Source of the DNA: a bacterium
GTDB lineage: Bacteria; JACRDZ01; JAQUKH01
Assembly: GCA_028719205.1 (NCBI GenBank)
Contig: JAQUKH010000001.1
Location: 144,603 to 197,039 of the forward strand
Length of the DNA: 52,437 nucleotides
Direction of reading: 5' to 3'
The notes under the pieces are model-generated. The model saw nothing but the letters and a program-made list of their open reading frames with translations. It had not been told where the DNA came from and searched no databases. A program made the translations under genes and the position numbers. Numbering within the stretch: position 1 is the first letter of the stretch; each line of letters begins with the position of its first letter. Below, piece after piece: positions 17,614 to 25,977 of this stretch.

Positions 17614-19152
17614 CTATCTGGCCTTTTTATTAGCTTTATCCGGCGGCCCCGGCGGCAAATCATTTACTTTAAATTCCCTGAAATATCTCATCGATTTATT
17701 ACCTAACATATCTTCCAATTCTACAGAAACTTTCCAATTCCCATCAGCCTTTCTGCCAAGAAATTTATATGGTGTTACCGTTATTGCGTATTTTTTCAAA
17801 CTATAATCATATTGCATAACTAATTGGAAGGAGCTCCCATTCTGGTGAAATAAAGTCAAATTTATATATTTTTTCATTTCTGAAAATTCATCGTCAGCTT
17901 CAACAGATATTTCAACTGATTCTTCTATATTAACCGGGTTTGGCGTAATATTAAAACTCGTTAAATTTGGAGGGCGCGTATCCAGATAAACCACCCTGGT
18001 TTCTCTGCTTTCATTTCCCGCTCCGTCAACAGCGCGAAATTCCAGGATATTTTTACCTTCATTAAGCATATAATTAGTATTAATAATACCTGCAATTAAA
18101 TGAATTTCCTGCCCATTAATAAAAAATTTGAGTCCTTCCTTCGCAACGTCATATTTATAAATAGTCTGAATACTTTTTTCACCATCTTTATTAACAGAGG
18201 TAAAACTAAAATTTATATTCCCCCCCGTTGCCCTGTCAGTTACTAAACCGACTATTCTTAAATTTCTGTTATTTGTAGCCCTCTTTCCAAATTCAGAAGT
18301 TGTGACCTTAATTATTGGAGGAGAAGTATCTTCACCTGTATTTATTGTGAAATTAAAATTACCATTTTCATCTGATTTTGTTGTAAGCGATTGTCCTGTA
18401 GAAGAGACCATATTAATCGTATTCCCGGGATCTGCCTGGCCTTTTATACTTGCCACACCTTTATCATTTTCAACAGATAATATTTTTGGAGAATTAATCT
18501 CCCCTTTTTTAATTAATTCTTCCTTTGCCTTTTCCAGATTTTCAAAACGTTCGAAATCAGAACCTGAAAGGACCCCGCTCCCGATAAAAGCTCCATCTAT
18601 ACCGACCAGAAAATATTTATTTTCTTCAATTACCTGTTCCCCTCCCGTTTTTATCGAACGCACATAACCTAAACCGCTCTTCAGCCCGATCCATGTCTCT
18701 CCATTTGGCTCAACGTGGATAAATACCGTTGTTCCCCGGAAACCAACCAGCGCTACGGGCGTTTCTATCTCAAAAGTATCTCCCTTTTTTAATTTCTCAA
18801 TTTTTCCGACCAGATCTCCGGCAAATAATTTAAAAGAAAATTTCTTTGTATTTGATTTATTATCCGTAAACAATTTTTGTATATCAAAAGTTGTATTTTC
18901 ACCAATATTAAAGATACTGTCATCAGGAAGCCTTAATTCAACCTTAGTTTTAAGCCTTGTCCTGATGCGGTCTTTCGGATAAAGCATCATTTTAAGCTTA
19001 ACATCTTCCCATTCTTGCTTTTGAGCTCTTTTTGCCTCAGCTTTACCTTCATAATAAATAAGCTGAGCTTCTTCTTTGGTTTCTTTTGCCGCAAATGAAT
19101 ATACCATTGGCATTATCATCAAAACTAAAATAACAAATTTAATATTTCTCAT
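17614..19152 (-). CDS. FecR-domain periplasmic protein with Ig-like domains
   Basis: 512 residues. A signal peptide (about 1-22) is followed by a FecR domain (about 30-190) with KDRIRTRLKTKVELRLPDDS, the aromatic strand motifs of FecR, and ETPVALVGFRGTTVFIHVEP. Two or more Ig-like beta-sandwiches follow: GVASIKGQADPGNTINMVSS and later LDTRPPNLTSFNITPNPVNI. There is no N-terminal anti-sigma segment, so it is not a classical FecR regulator. FecR-domain proteins are often encoded next to CHASE2 cyclases, as here. The intergenic space before it holds a palindromic repeat; an AGGA site precedes the ATG. Confidence 0.8.
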   Translation of the reverse strand: MRNIKFVILVLMIMPMVYSFAAKETKEEAQLIYYEGKAEAKRAQKQEWEDVKLKMMLYPKDRIRTRLKTKVELRLPDDSIFNIGENTTFDIQKLFTDNKSNTKKFSFKLFAGDLVGKIEKLKKGDTFEIETPVALVGFRGTTVFIHVEPNGETWIGLKSGLGYVRSIKTGGEQVIEENKYFLVGIDGAFIGSGVLSGSDFERFENLEKAKEELIKKGEINSPKILSVENDKGVASIKGQADPGNTINMVSSTGQSLTTKSDENGNFNFTINTGEDTSPPIIKVTTSEFGKRATNNRNLRIVGLVTDRATGGNINFSFTSVNKDGEKSIQTIYKYDVAKEGLKFFINGQEIHLIAGIINTNYMLNEGKNILEFRAVDGAGNESRETRVVYLDTRPPNLTSFNITPNPVNIEESVEISVEADDEFSEMKKYINLTLFHQNGSSFQLVMQYDYSLKKYAITVTPYKFLGRKADGNWKVSVELEDMLGNKSMRYFREFKVNDLPPGPPDKANKKAR

Positions 19153-19166
19153 TTTTTCCTATTCTT

Positions 19167-19210
19167 ACCTCCCCCTTCCCCTCCTTGGCAAGGAGGGGAT
19201 TTAGGGGTGG
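19167..19210. repeat. Palindromic dispersed repeat, copy 1
   Basis: A 44-base G/C-rich element with a core hairpin CCCCTCCTTG G CAAGGAGGGG, between the stop codon of the barrel gene and the start of the FecR gene. It matches the element at 46267-46310 at 42 of 44 positions in the same orientation. It abuts a stop codon, as copy 2 nearly does. It resembles REP-type elements. Confidence 0.8.
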
Positions 19211-20989
19211 TTAAAACACCGCTGTTACTTCTCCGCCGATCTTACGGATAAAATAATCCAAACTGTCATTTTCATCATTATTATCCAATATACTATATTT
19301 TAAACTAAATGATACATTTTGAGATATATAAAACTTTGACTCTATGTCGCGGCTGAACCTCTCTAAAACTTTGACGCCATTCTGGCTGGTATAATCATAT
19401 TCCAGGTATGGGATCAAAACGCACTTATCTTTCCAAAGAACAATATTTGATTGAATATTCGCTAAATAATATATCTGTTTCTGGCCGAGATTTTTATATT
19501 TAAAATAATTATAATTAAAATATGGCAGCAAACTGAGCCTGTCTTTTTTTATACCCCAATTCCACGAGACATACCCGGAATATCCTGAGTAATCATTTGT
19601 ATTCAGCAGATTGTCTTTATATTTCGAATACTGAACATTATAAGTAACCCAGGTTTCCTCACTATATTCATCGCGAATAGTTACCGCGTAAGTATCATCA
19701 TTCGTATCTTTTTCATCAGGCCTGTTACCATTTTTAGTTGTATTTTTATATTTAAATTCAGTGTTTCCCGATTCAGGATAATATTTAAATTTATATTCCT
19801 GGATCCTGGTAACTGTAGTTGTTTCAATATCCGATTTATTCACATTATCATTATATTTTTCAAAATTTCCCACTAGAGAATATTTCTTTGACAAAATAAA
19901 CTCATTTTCAAAGTCATAACCTTTTTTATCGGTTTCCAGATATGGATTTCCTTCACTGTGATAATTCGGATCAACTTTCTGGTAAATCATCTTTGTCAGC
20001 CATATTTTAGTTAAATAATTTATTTTGATGTTTGAAGCCTGATCCGTAAAAGTAGTATCCTTATCACCTTTCCGATATTTACTTTCCCCATATTCACTAT
20101 CTATCTTCAGCCTGTCATCTAAAAAATGAAAATGCCCATCAATCCCGATAATATCATTTTTCAACACCGGATACAAACTGGATGTTGAATCGACTGATTG
20201 TGGATTTGGTATTGAGGACATATCATCTTTTGCCGAAATAATATTCGCTCCCGCATCAAAAAAACGGTTAAATTTATTTTCAACCCTTATGGCTGCCATA
20301 TGCTGGCTGAAATCTCCTTCCTTAACATCCAGGATATTATTGCCGTTACTATCCTCTCCCGGATCAATTATTGAGTTCCCGTTTCTGTCCTCTTTAATAG
20401 GCTCTATTGCCTGTTGAGATTGCGCGACAAAAGCTTGAATAATCAGCCTCTCATTAAAAACTTTTTTAAATCCCAAACCTCGGACAGTTAAACCCTCTAA
20501 AGTAATACTTGAATAGCTTGGATAAAAATCACCCGCGTTAATTGTAACATCGCCTTTTACCGCCTCTAAACGAAAAGTATCAACAATAAGCCTCTTTTTC
20601 CAGGTACTAAAAGACAGATCAGCCAGATTCGATAGGTCCCACCCTGAATTTGTACCCATTAATAAATAACTTAACTTTTGGTTCAAACCTGAATAGTCTG
20701 TCCCGACTTCTTTCAGATTGTCATTCATCTTGATGTCTGTTAACGAATAAGTAAGGCTTCCAGCGATATTATATCTTTTAATGTTATACCAATCAGGTTG
20801 TTTTTGCAAAGCATCCGCAGTATCGCTTTTCATTTCCACAGCAGTTTCTTTCATCATAGTAGTGTCCACCGTTTCAACTGAATCTACCTGTGCCATATCA
20901 TTTTGCGCGCCGGAGGAATTAACTAATAGAACAGAAATGGATATAAAAACGGCAATAAAAGCCTTTTTATATTTTTTGTAGAAGCTCAT
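19211..20989 (-). CDS. Putative outer-membrane beta-barrel protein with twin EF-hand loops
   Basis: 592 residues from the ATG at 20989, chosen because it gives a signal peptide (YKKAFIAVFISISVLLVNSSGAQ); this start overlaps the cyclase gene by 23 bases. The remainder alternates aromatic and polar residues in strands (for example YSGYSGYVSWNWGI and FKYYPESGNTEFKYKNTT), as outer-membrane barrels do, and ends with GGEVTAVF, a terminal aromatic typical of barrels. Residues 201-224 hold two back-to-back 12-residue calcium loops, DRNGNSIIDPGE and DSNGNNILDVKE. I recognise no named family. It may be a surface partner of the neighbouring cyclase and FecR proteins. Confidence 0.7.
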   Translation of the reverse strand: MSFYKKYKKAFIAVFISISVLLVNSSGAQNDMAQVDSVETVDTTMMKETAVEMKSDTADALQKQPDWYNIKRYNIAGSLTYSLTDIKMNDNLKEVGTDYSGLNQKLSYLLMGTNSGWDLSNLADLSFSTWKKRLIVDTFRLEAVKGDVTINAGDFYPSYSSITLEGLTVRGLGFKKVFNERLIIQAFVAQSQQAIEPIKEDRNGNSIIDPGEDSNGNNILDVKEGDFSQHMAAIRVENKFNRFFDAGANIISAKDDMSSIPNPQSVDSTSSLYPVLKNDIIGIDGHFHFLDDRLKIDSEYGESKYRKGDKDTTFTDQASNIKINYLTKIWLTKMIYQKVDPNYHSEGNPYLETDKKGYDFENEFILSKKYSLVGNFEKYNDNVNKSDIETTTVTRIQEYKFKYYPESGNTEFKYKNTTKNGNRPDEKDTNDDTYAVTIRDEYSEETWVTYNVQYSKYKDNLLNTNDYSGYSGYVSWNWGIKKDRLSLLPYFNYNYFKYKNLGQKQIYYLANIQSNIVLWKDKCVLIPYLEYDYTSQNGVKVLERFSRDIESKFYISQNVSFSLKYSILDNNDENDSLDYFIRKIGGEVTAVF

Positions 20990-22853
20990 AAATTTTAGTC
21001 TCAGCCTTTCTTCCTTTAACTGTAACATTCCCTAGATCTTTTACAATAAATTTATCTCTAACTTTCTCATAAGTAGATTCACTGATAATTATGCTTGTTT
21101 TATAATCTTTGTTCAACGATTCGATTCTTGAACCTAAATTCACATTATCACCGATAACCGTATAATCCATTTTAGTATCTGAACCCATATTCCCCAGGAT
21201 CATATTACCTGTATTAATGCCAACGCCGATCTTAAACTGATGTTTCCCTTTTTCTTCCTGTTCCTTAGAAAACTTATTTGCCTCTTCTATCATCTCTAGC
21301 GCGCAGAGACAAGCACGCTCGGCATGGTTTGCCTGAATAATTGGAGCCCCAAAAACTACCATTATCGCGTCACCTATGAATTTATCAAGCATTCCGTCAT
21401 GTTTAAAAACGATCTTTGCCATCCTTCTGAAATATTCATTTAAAACCGCAACATTTTCCTTTGGTGAAAGATTTTCAGAAAATGTCGTAAAACCCCTGAT
21501 ATCTGAGAATAAAACTGTAAGTTCTTTTTCCTCGCCGTAAAGATTGATCTTTTCAGGATCCTGCATTAATTCTTTTAATACTGCAGGAGAAACATATCTC
21601 TGGAACGCGCCTTGTATGAATTTCTTTTGTTTCCGTTCAGATAAATATTTATAACCCAGATTGCCCGTAAAACTTGTAAAAATTACCAAAGTCGGTTTTA
21701 TCAACGGGAGCCAGATACTATTTTTCTGAAAAAGAACTAACGCGGAAGTAAAATATAGAATCCATAAAAATGCTGTTGCTATTATCGAAATTCCAAGTGA
21801 AAAAATATTAGATATAACAAAACAAAATAAGCTTAAAAATAATAGAATTATTATGGCCTGCTTACTATTTAATTCTATCACAAAATTTTTGTTTATAATA
21901 GTAAAAAAAGCATTAGCATTTATTTCAATTCCCGGTGATATTTCCTTAACAGGAGTCGACCTTAGATCATAAGCTCCGGCGGCTGTCGCGGCAATAAAAA
22001 CAATCTTATCCTGAAAATACTCCTTTGGTACAATTTGCTCATAAATCTTCCAAAAAGGTATATACCTGAAAACATAATAACCGGCATAATTCACGAGCAT
22101 TTGATTATCTTTTCCGACAGGGATTTTTATATCATTAAAATGAAAATATTTGCCTTTTTCAAGCCGAATATTTTCATTTGAAATACCTAAATAATCTATA
22201 GCCATTTTAACCGCAAACTGCGGATACGCCCTTTCTTCATGCTTTATAAAAAGCGGAATACGGCGGATTATTCCATCCCGGTCATTTTTCAGGTTGATAA
22301 ATCCAATACCCTTTGAATTCTGAACAATCCCATAAATAGGCGGGAAAATATATTGTTCCCAATAAATAGCAGTATCTAATTCATTTCCTAATGGATAGCT
22401 GAATGAACGTATTATTTCGTCATTAGTTCCTGGTTTAGCAGAAAAATAATAGCTTGAATATACTCTTTGCGATCTTTTTATTGATTCAATAAGCAGGTTA
22501 TCATCTTTCAGATCTTTTGAATTTTCAGTAAAAAGAACATCGAAACCTATCTGTTTTGCCCCGCCTTCGCTTATATAATCAAGTACCTTAGCATACATAC
22601 TTCTCGGCCATTCGCTGATCCTGCCTAATTTTGTCGCGGATTCATCATCAATTTCAATAATAACAATGTTCTGAAATTCTTCCTTAAATTTTTTATTGTA
22701 ATAATCCGTGCGGAAATTAAAACGGCTGTCTAAAGTTTTTCGTTCAAAATCCTCAAAAAAACTCAAATATTCAGTAAAGAGCAGAATAAATAACACCGAG
22801 CAGACACTTATAGCAAAACCTATTGAAAGGTTTTTTACCTTTGACTTCTCCAT
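20967..22853 (-). CDS. CHASE2-domain adenylate cyclase, class III
   Basis: 628 residues. One N-terminal membrane helix (about 10-30), an extracytoplasmic CHASE2 sensor (about 35-320), three helices (about 332-400) and a cytoplasmic class III cyclase domain (about 440-625). Metal aspartates are D451 in LFSDIRGFTTF and D495 in KFIGDAIMVVFGAP. K491 with D563 (DYTVIGD) is the adenine-selective pair, so ATP is the probable substrate, and R576 lies at the transition-state arginine position. It should turn an envelope signal into cAMP. It is followed by overlapping barrel, FecR and dockerin genes, suggesting one envelope module. Confidence 0.92.
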   Translation of the reverse strand: MEKSKVKNLSIGFAISVCSVLFILLFTEYLSFFEDFERKTLDSRFNFRTDYYNKKFKEEFQNIVIIEIDDESATKLGRISEWPRSMYAKVLDYISEGGAKQIGFDVLFTENSKDLKDDNLLIESIKRSQRVYSSYYFSAKPGTNDEIIRSFSYPLGNELDTAIYWEQYIFPPIYGIVQNSKGIGFINLKNDRDGIIRRIPLFIKHEERAYPQFAVKMAIDYLGISNENIRLEKGKYFHFNDIKIPVGKDNQMLVNYAGYYVFRYIPFWKIYEQIVPKEYFQDKIVFIAATAAGAYDLRSTPVKEISPGIEINANAFFTIINKNFVIELNSKQAIIILLFLSLFCFVISNIFSLGISIIATAFLWILYFTSALVLFQKNSIWLPLIKPTLVIFTSFTGNLGYKYLSERKQKKFIQGAFQRYVSPAVLKELMQDPEKINLYGEEKELTVLFSDIRGFTTFSENLSPKENVAVLNEYFRRMAKIVFKHDGMLDKFIGDAIMVVFGAPIIQANHAERACLCALEMIEEANKFSKEQEEKGKHQFKIGVGINTGNMILGNMGSDTKMDYTVIGDNVNLGSRIESLNKDYKTSIIISESTYEKVRDKFIVKDLGNVTVKGRKAETKIYELLQKI

Positions 22854-22891
22854 AGTTTATAATACTAAACACATTTGATTATTTTTACAAG

Positions 22892-23608
22892 TTATTTTTT
22901 CAATTTTTCAATTTCACTTTTTACCAAATACCTGAAATTACCTTCTCTCAGGTCCCCTAAATTAACCGGCCCGAACTTTATTCTTTTGAGTTCCACAAGA
23001 TAATATCCTATATTGTTTATCATCTTCCTGATCTGGCGTTTTTTTCCTTCAGTAATGGTTAATTTTATTTCAGAAATATCCGAATTCCGGCTGATCACCT
23101 CTACTTTGGCAGGGGAAGTTTTTATGCCGTCAACCATAATACCAGCTTCAAGCCGCGCGATATCAATATCTTTTATATCATTCTTTATTTTAATATAATA
23201 TACTTTATTGATCTCAAATTTGGGATGAGTTAGTTTAAAACACATTTCACCGTCATTAGTCAAAAGCAGCAAGCCGGTTGTATCTTTATCCAATCTGCCG
23301 ACGGGAAATAGTTTTACATTAATTCCCTTCAACAGATCAAAAACCGTCTTTTCCGCGTGAACATCTTTAACAGTAGTAATATATCCCCTGGGCTTATTTA
23401 ATAATATGTAAATATTCTCTTCTTTTGAAGGAACAACTATTTTGTTATTAAATATAACTTTATCTTTTTCAGGATCAATTTTAAGGCCCGGGTTCATTGC
23501 CTTTTGCCCATTTACCGAAATTTGCCCTGAACGCATTAATTCTTCAGCAGAACGGCGCGAAGCAATACCGCAGTCGGCAAGATATTTTTGTAATCTTATT
23601 TGTGCCAT
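22892..23608 (-). CDS. rluB: rRNA pseudouridine synthase, RluB/RsuA family
   Basis: 238 residues. An S4 RNA-binding domain (about 3-48, IRLQKYLADCGIASRRSAEE) precedes the catalytic domain with D107 in GRLDKDTTGLLLLTNDG and the later KRQIRKM motif. It isomerises a uridine in ribosomal RNA; RluB (23S rRNA) is more likely than RsuA from the N-terminus, but the target cannot be proved. Thirteen bases separate it from the LysM gene upstream. Confidence 0.9.
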   Translation of the reverse strand: MAQIRLQKYLADCGIASRRSAEELMRSGQISVNGQKAMNPGLKIDPEKDKVIFNNKIVVPSKEENIYILLNKPRGYITTVKDVHAEKTVFDLLKGINVKLFPVGRLDKDTTGLLLLTNDGEMCFKLTHPKFEINKVYYIKIKNDIKDIDIARLEAGIMVDGIKTSPAKVEVISRNSDISEIKLTITEGKKRQIRKMINNIGYYLVELKRIKFGPVNLGDLREGNFRYLVKSEIEKLKK

Positions 23609-23621
23609 TTTATTCAGGAAA

Positions 23622-24467
23622 TTATTTTACAATAATTTCAATTAAATTATAACTTTTTTCTTTAAGAAGGTTTTTAAGATGTTTTGAAGTTCTCTTAGAA
23701 GACGATGAAATATAATTGATCAAATATTCCTGTTTATTCGCATTGGTTTCATTTTGAGGGATCAATAAGCGATCCGCTTTTATTTTCAATTCATACCTTC
23801 CGAAACATATCACTACCAATGTATTTTTTACTAACTGGTAATCCTCTACCTTCATAAATAACTTATCTACTTCCGAAGGAGATTTATTTTCAGCTTCATT
23901 CAGGATATTCTGCAATGGTTCACTTTCAATAGTATCCGACGGAATTACGTCGTCTATTTTAGCAAATTGCGTATTTTCAGGAAGCAATATCTTTGTCCCA
24001 ACCCATAGAACATCCGGATTTTTTATTAATGGATTCATTTTCAGGCATAAATTGATAATATTTTTTAATTTTATTGGACTGACTAAATTATATTTATTTG
24101 AAAGAATTGACCATAAGGAATCCCCTCTTTTGACCACATAGCTTACCGATTTTATCTCAACAGTTTCAGGGGCATCAATTATGGCGTCAGTTTTAATATT
24201 ATCTGAAGCGGCATATTTTATATCGACTTCTTTTGTCAATTTCAATTTTCTATTGCTGTAAATAACATTATCGTCCTTTATCCATGGATTAGCCTGCCTT
24301 ACTTCCTCCGCGAAACTTGAAAAATCCAACGGATTTATATGTAATTCGTTAATGGCAATATCCCAGAGAGTGTCCCCCTCTTTTATTGTATATTCAAACT
24401 CATAATCACAGTAAGAATAACTGCTAATGCCTAAAATAATAAATATAATTGTTAAATATTTTTTCAT
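23622..24467 (-). CDS. Exported protein with two LysM domains
   Basis: 281 residues with a signal peptide (about 1-20). LysM 1 (about 24-75) starts EYTIKEGDTLWDIAI; LysM 2 (about 108-165) starts SYVVKRGDSLWSILSNKYNL. Each ends with a LKLT or KILLP strand. LysM binds peptidoglycan sugars, so it is probably periplasmic and wall-associated. The C-terminal 110 residues are helical and lysine-rich, with no recognised enzymatic domain. It is unrelated in detail to the LysM protein at 31839-32492. Confidence 0.82.
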   Translation of the reverse strand: MKKYLTIIFIILGISSYSYCDYEFEYTIKEGDTLWDIAINELHINPLDFSSFAEEVRQANPWIKDDNVIYSNRKLKLTKEVDIKYAASDNIKTDAIIDAPETVEIKSVSYVVKRGDSLWSILSNKYNLVSPIKLKNIINLCLKMNPLIKNPDVLWVGTKILLPENTQFAKIDDVIPSDTIESEPLQNILNEAENKSPSEVDKLFMKVEDYQLVKNTLVVICFGRYELKIKADRLLIPQNETNANKQEYLINYISSSSKRTSKHLKNLLKEKSYNLIEIIVK

Positions 24468-24517
24468 AATAACCCGCCTGAATTTAATTATCGGCTAATC
24501 TTTAAAACATTTTAATA

Positions 24518-25048
24518 CTATTTTATATTCGATATTTTATTATGGTATGTGGATCTTACTTTTTGGAAAAAAGACAGGCTGATATCTGATTTATAATCAG
24601 GGTATGTCCATGGCCATCCTCTGTAATTCTTATCCTGATAATAAAGGGTAACTTCGGCATAAATGCCTTTTCCGATATATATCCGGTGCGTAAAATCTTT
24701 GGTTGACGCGAGAACCAGTTTGGCGAGAGTTAAATAACCCGGGTCAATATTGACTATCCGTTTATTATCTTTTAAATGCTTAGATTCGATCTGATTTGTA
24801 AATATCTTAATATCCGAAAGCGATACAGGATCAATTAATTTTTCAAATGAAATAAATTTCTTTTTTAGGCCCAGGCCCATTTCTTTTTCATAATAATCCG
24901 TGTAAGTAAAATCAAATATTTCGCTTTTAAGGTCAATGAGCCCGTATTCAGCTGCAAGTTTTTCCTCAACAACATTAAAAAGCTCCAGATTATTTGAATA
25001 AATAGCGGTAATCAGCTTAACAGGAAGGCTATTTCTTTCTTTGCCCAT
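24518..25048 (-). CDS. DUF4416 family protein
   Basis: 176 residues from the ATG at 25048, chosen because AAAGGG precedes it and the sequence then begins NSLPVKL as family members do; an in-frame ATG at 25087 would add 13 basic residues and overlap the upstream gene by 59 bases. Family hallmarks: FDFTYTDYYEKEMG, VNIDPGYLTLAKLVLAS, TKDFTHRIYIGKGIYAEVTL and TYPDYKS. The biochemical function of DUF4416 is unknown. It appears soluble. It overlaps the Fe-S protein gene by 20 bases, indicating translational coupling. Confidence 0.85.
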   Translation of the reverse strand: MGKERNSLPVKLITAIYSNNLELFNVVEEKLAAEYGLIDLKSEIFDFTYTDYYEKEMGLGLKKKFISFEKLIDPVSLSDIKIFTNQIESKHLKDNKRIVNIDPGYLTLAKLVLASTKDFTHRIYIGKGIYAEVTLYYQDKNYRGWPWTYPDYKSDISLSFFQKVRSTYHNKISNIK

Positions 25049-25742
25049 GAATCCCTTTCTTTTTTCTTTGCTCCATGCCTTTCCCATCGCATACCTTTAC
25101 GCAAATTCCGCATATAAATTGACCAATGCCGGGGATTTTAGCGAATTCCTTCAGTTTTCCTAAACAATCTTCGCGTTTAAAATTTCGCGAATCTTTTTCG
25201 ATAGCGCTTATTGGACAAACAGAAATACATTTATAACAATCGCCGCAACCCGTTTTAAGTGGAGAACCGGTATCCAGCGGGTAATTCGTAAGTATTGTCG
25301 CGTACCGCGCCTGCGAACCATAAACAGGATTGACCAAAAGGTTATTCCTGCCCCACCAGCCAAGGCCCGCGTTAAAAGCTACGGAACGGTGTGAAACCTG
25401 AGCTAATTGTTTTTTCCAGTCAATGATCTGTGACGCGGGTATCGGTATCGCCTTATATCCCTTGCTTTGTATCAATAGAGCGACATCATGCGTGATCTTA
25501 TCAATAATATTATTCGTTTGCCTGTAATGATGAAAATAAAGCTGCGTCGGGTGGTCTTTTATCGTTTCTAAAATTCCCGAAAGCAATGGCATCCCGATGG
25601 AAATCCCAAAATTCAGATCATCCAAAATCTTTCTATCATCAAAAATAAATTCTTCTTTAAGTTTCGATATATCCGCGACTCCGCTTATGACTATCCCAAT
25701 TTTTTTTAAATAGTTTTTTATTATTTTGTTATTATTTTCCAT
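25029..25742 (-). CDS. QueG-like double [4Fe-4S] protein
   Basis: 237 residues from the ATG at 25742, one base after the stop of the small membrane protein gene. The QueG/reductive-dehalogenase-like core has AGLGWWGRNNLLVNPVYGS (125-143). Two ferredoxin clusters follow: C166, C169, C172, C176 and C193, C211, C214, C218. The aspartate that acts as proton donor in true epoxyqueuosine reductase, upstream of AGLGW, is replaced by a SHRSVAFN segment, and the C-terminal HEAT region is missing. It is therefore probably a paralogue, not a queuosine enzyme. Substrate unknown. Confidence 0.8.
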   Translation of the reverse strand: MENNNKIIKNYLKKIGIVISGVADISKLKEEFIFDDRKILDDLNFGISIGMPLLSGILETIKDHPTQLYFHHYRQTNNIIDKITHDVALLIQSKGYKAIPIPASQIIDWKKQLAQVSHRSVAFNAGLGWWGRNNLLVNPVYGSQARYATILTNYPLDTGSPLKTGCGDCYKCISVCPISAIEKDSRNFKREDCLGKLKEFAKIPGIGQFICGICVKVCDGKGMEQRKKKGIHGQRKK

Positions 25743-25743
25743 G

Positions 25744-25968
25744 TTATTTTTTATCAAATATAAAATAAATACTTGTCGCAATAGCAATAATAATTGATAT
25801 TACCAGTATTAAAATACCGCTTAGGAAAAGAAAACTTCCTGAAAAATAAAAAATCTCATTATCCCTGTAAAAATAGTACATGGCATATTGCGAAAACCCT
25901 AAAACACCAAGTACACTTCCTATCCATATCGACGAAGCAAATATTATTTTCCAAGATTTTTCAGTCAT
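25744..25968 (-). CDS. Small two-helix membrane protein
   Basis: 74 residues with hydrophobic helices at about 8-32 and 40-70, a short charged loop (YRDNE) between, and a basic C-terminus (FDKK). No family recognised. It sits 9 bases after the MEMO gene and 1 base before the Fe-S gene, so it is expressed with them. Confidence 0.6.
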   Translation of the reverse strand: MTEKSWKIIFASSIWIGSVLGVLGFSQYAMYYFYRDNEIFYFSGSFLFLSGILILVISIIIAIATSIYFIFDKK

Positions 25969-25977
25969 TTTAATCCT

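Noticed and set aside
17613-17663. Longer start for the PKD/dockerin protein
   Set aside because: It would add 17 basic residues before the signal peptide and overlap the FecR gene. The ATG at 17612 gives a normal signal peptide.
19167-19210. The 44-base palindrome as an intrinsic terminator
   Set aside because: No T-run follows the hairpin in either direction. A near copy 27 kb away favours a mobile repeat.
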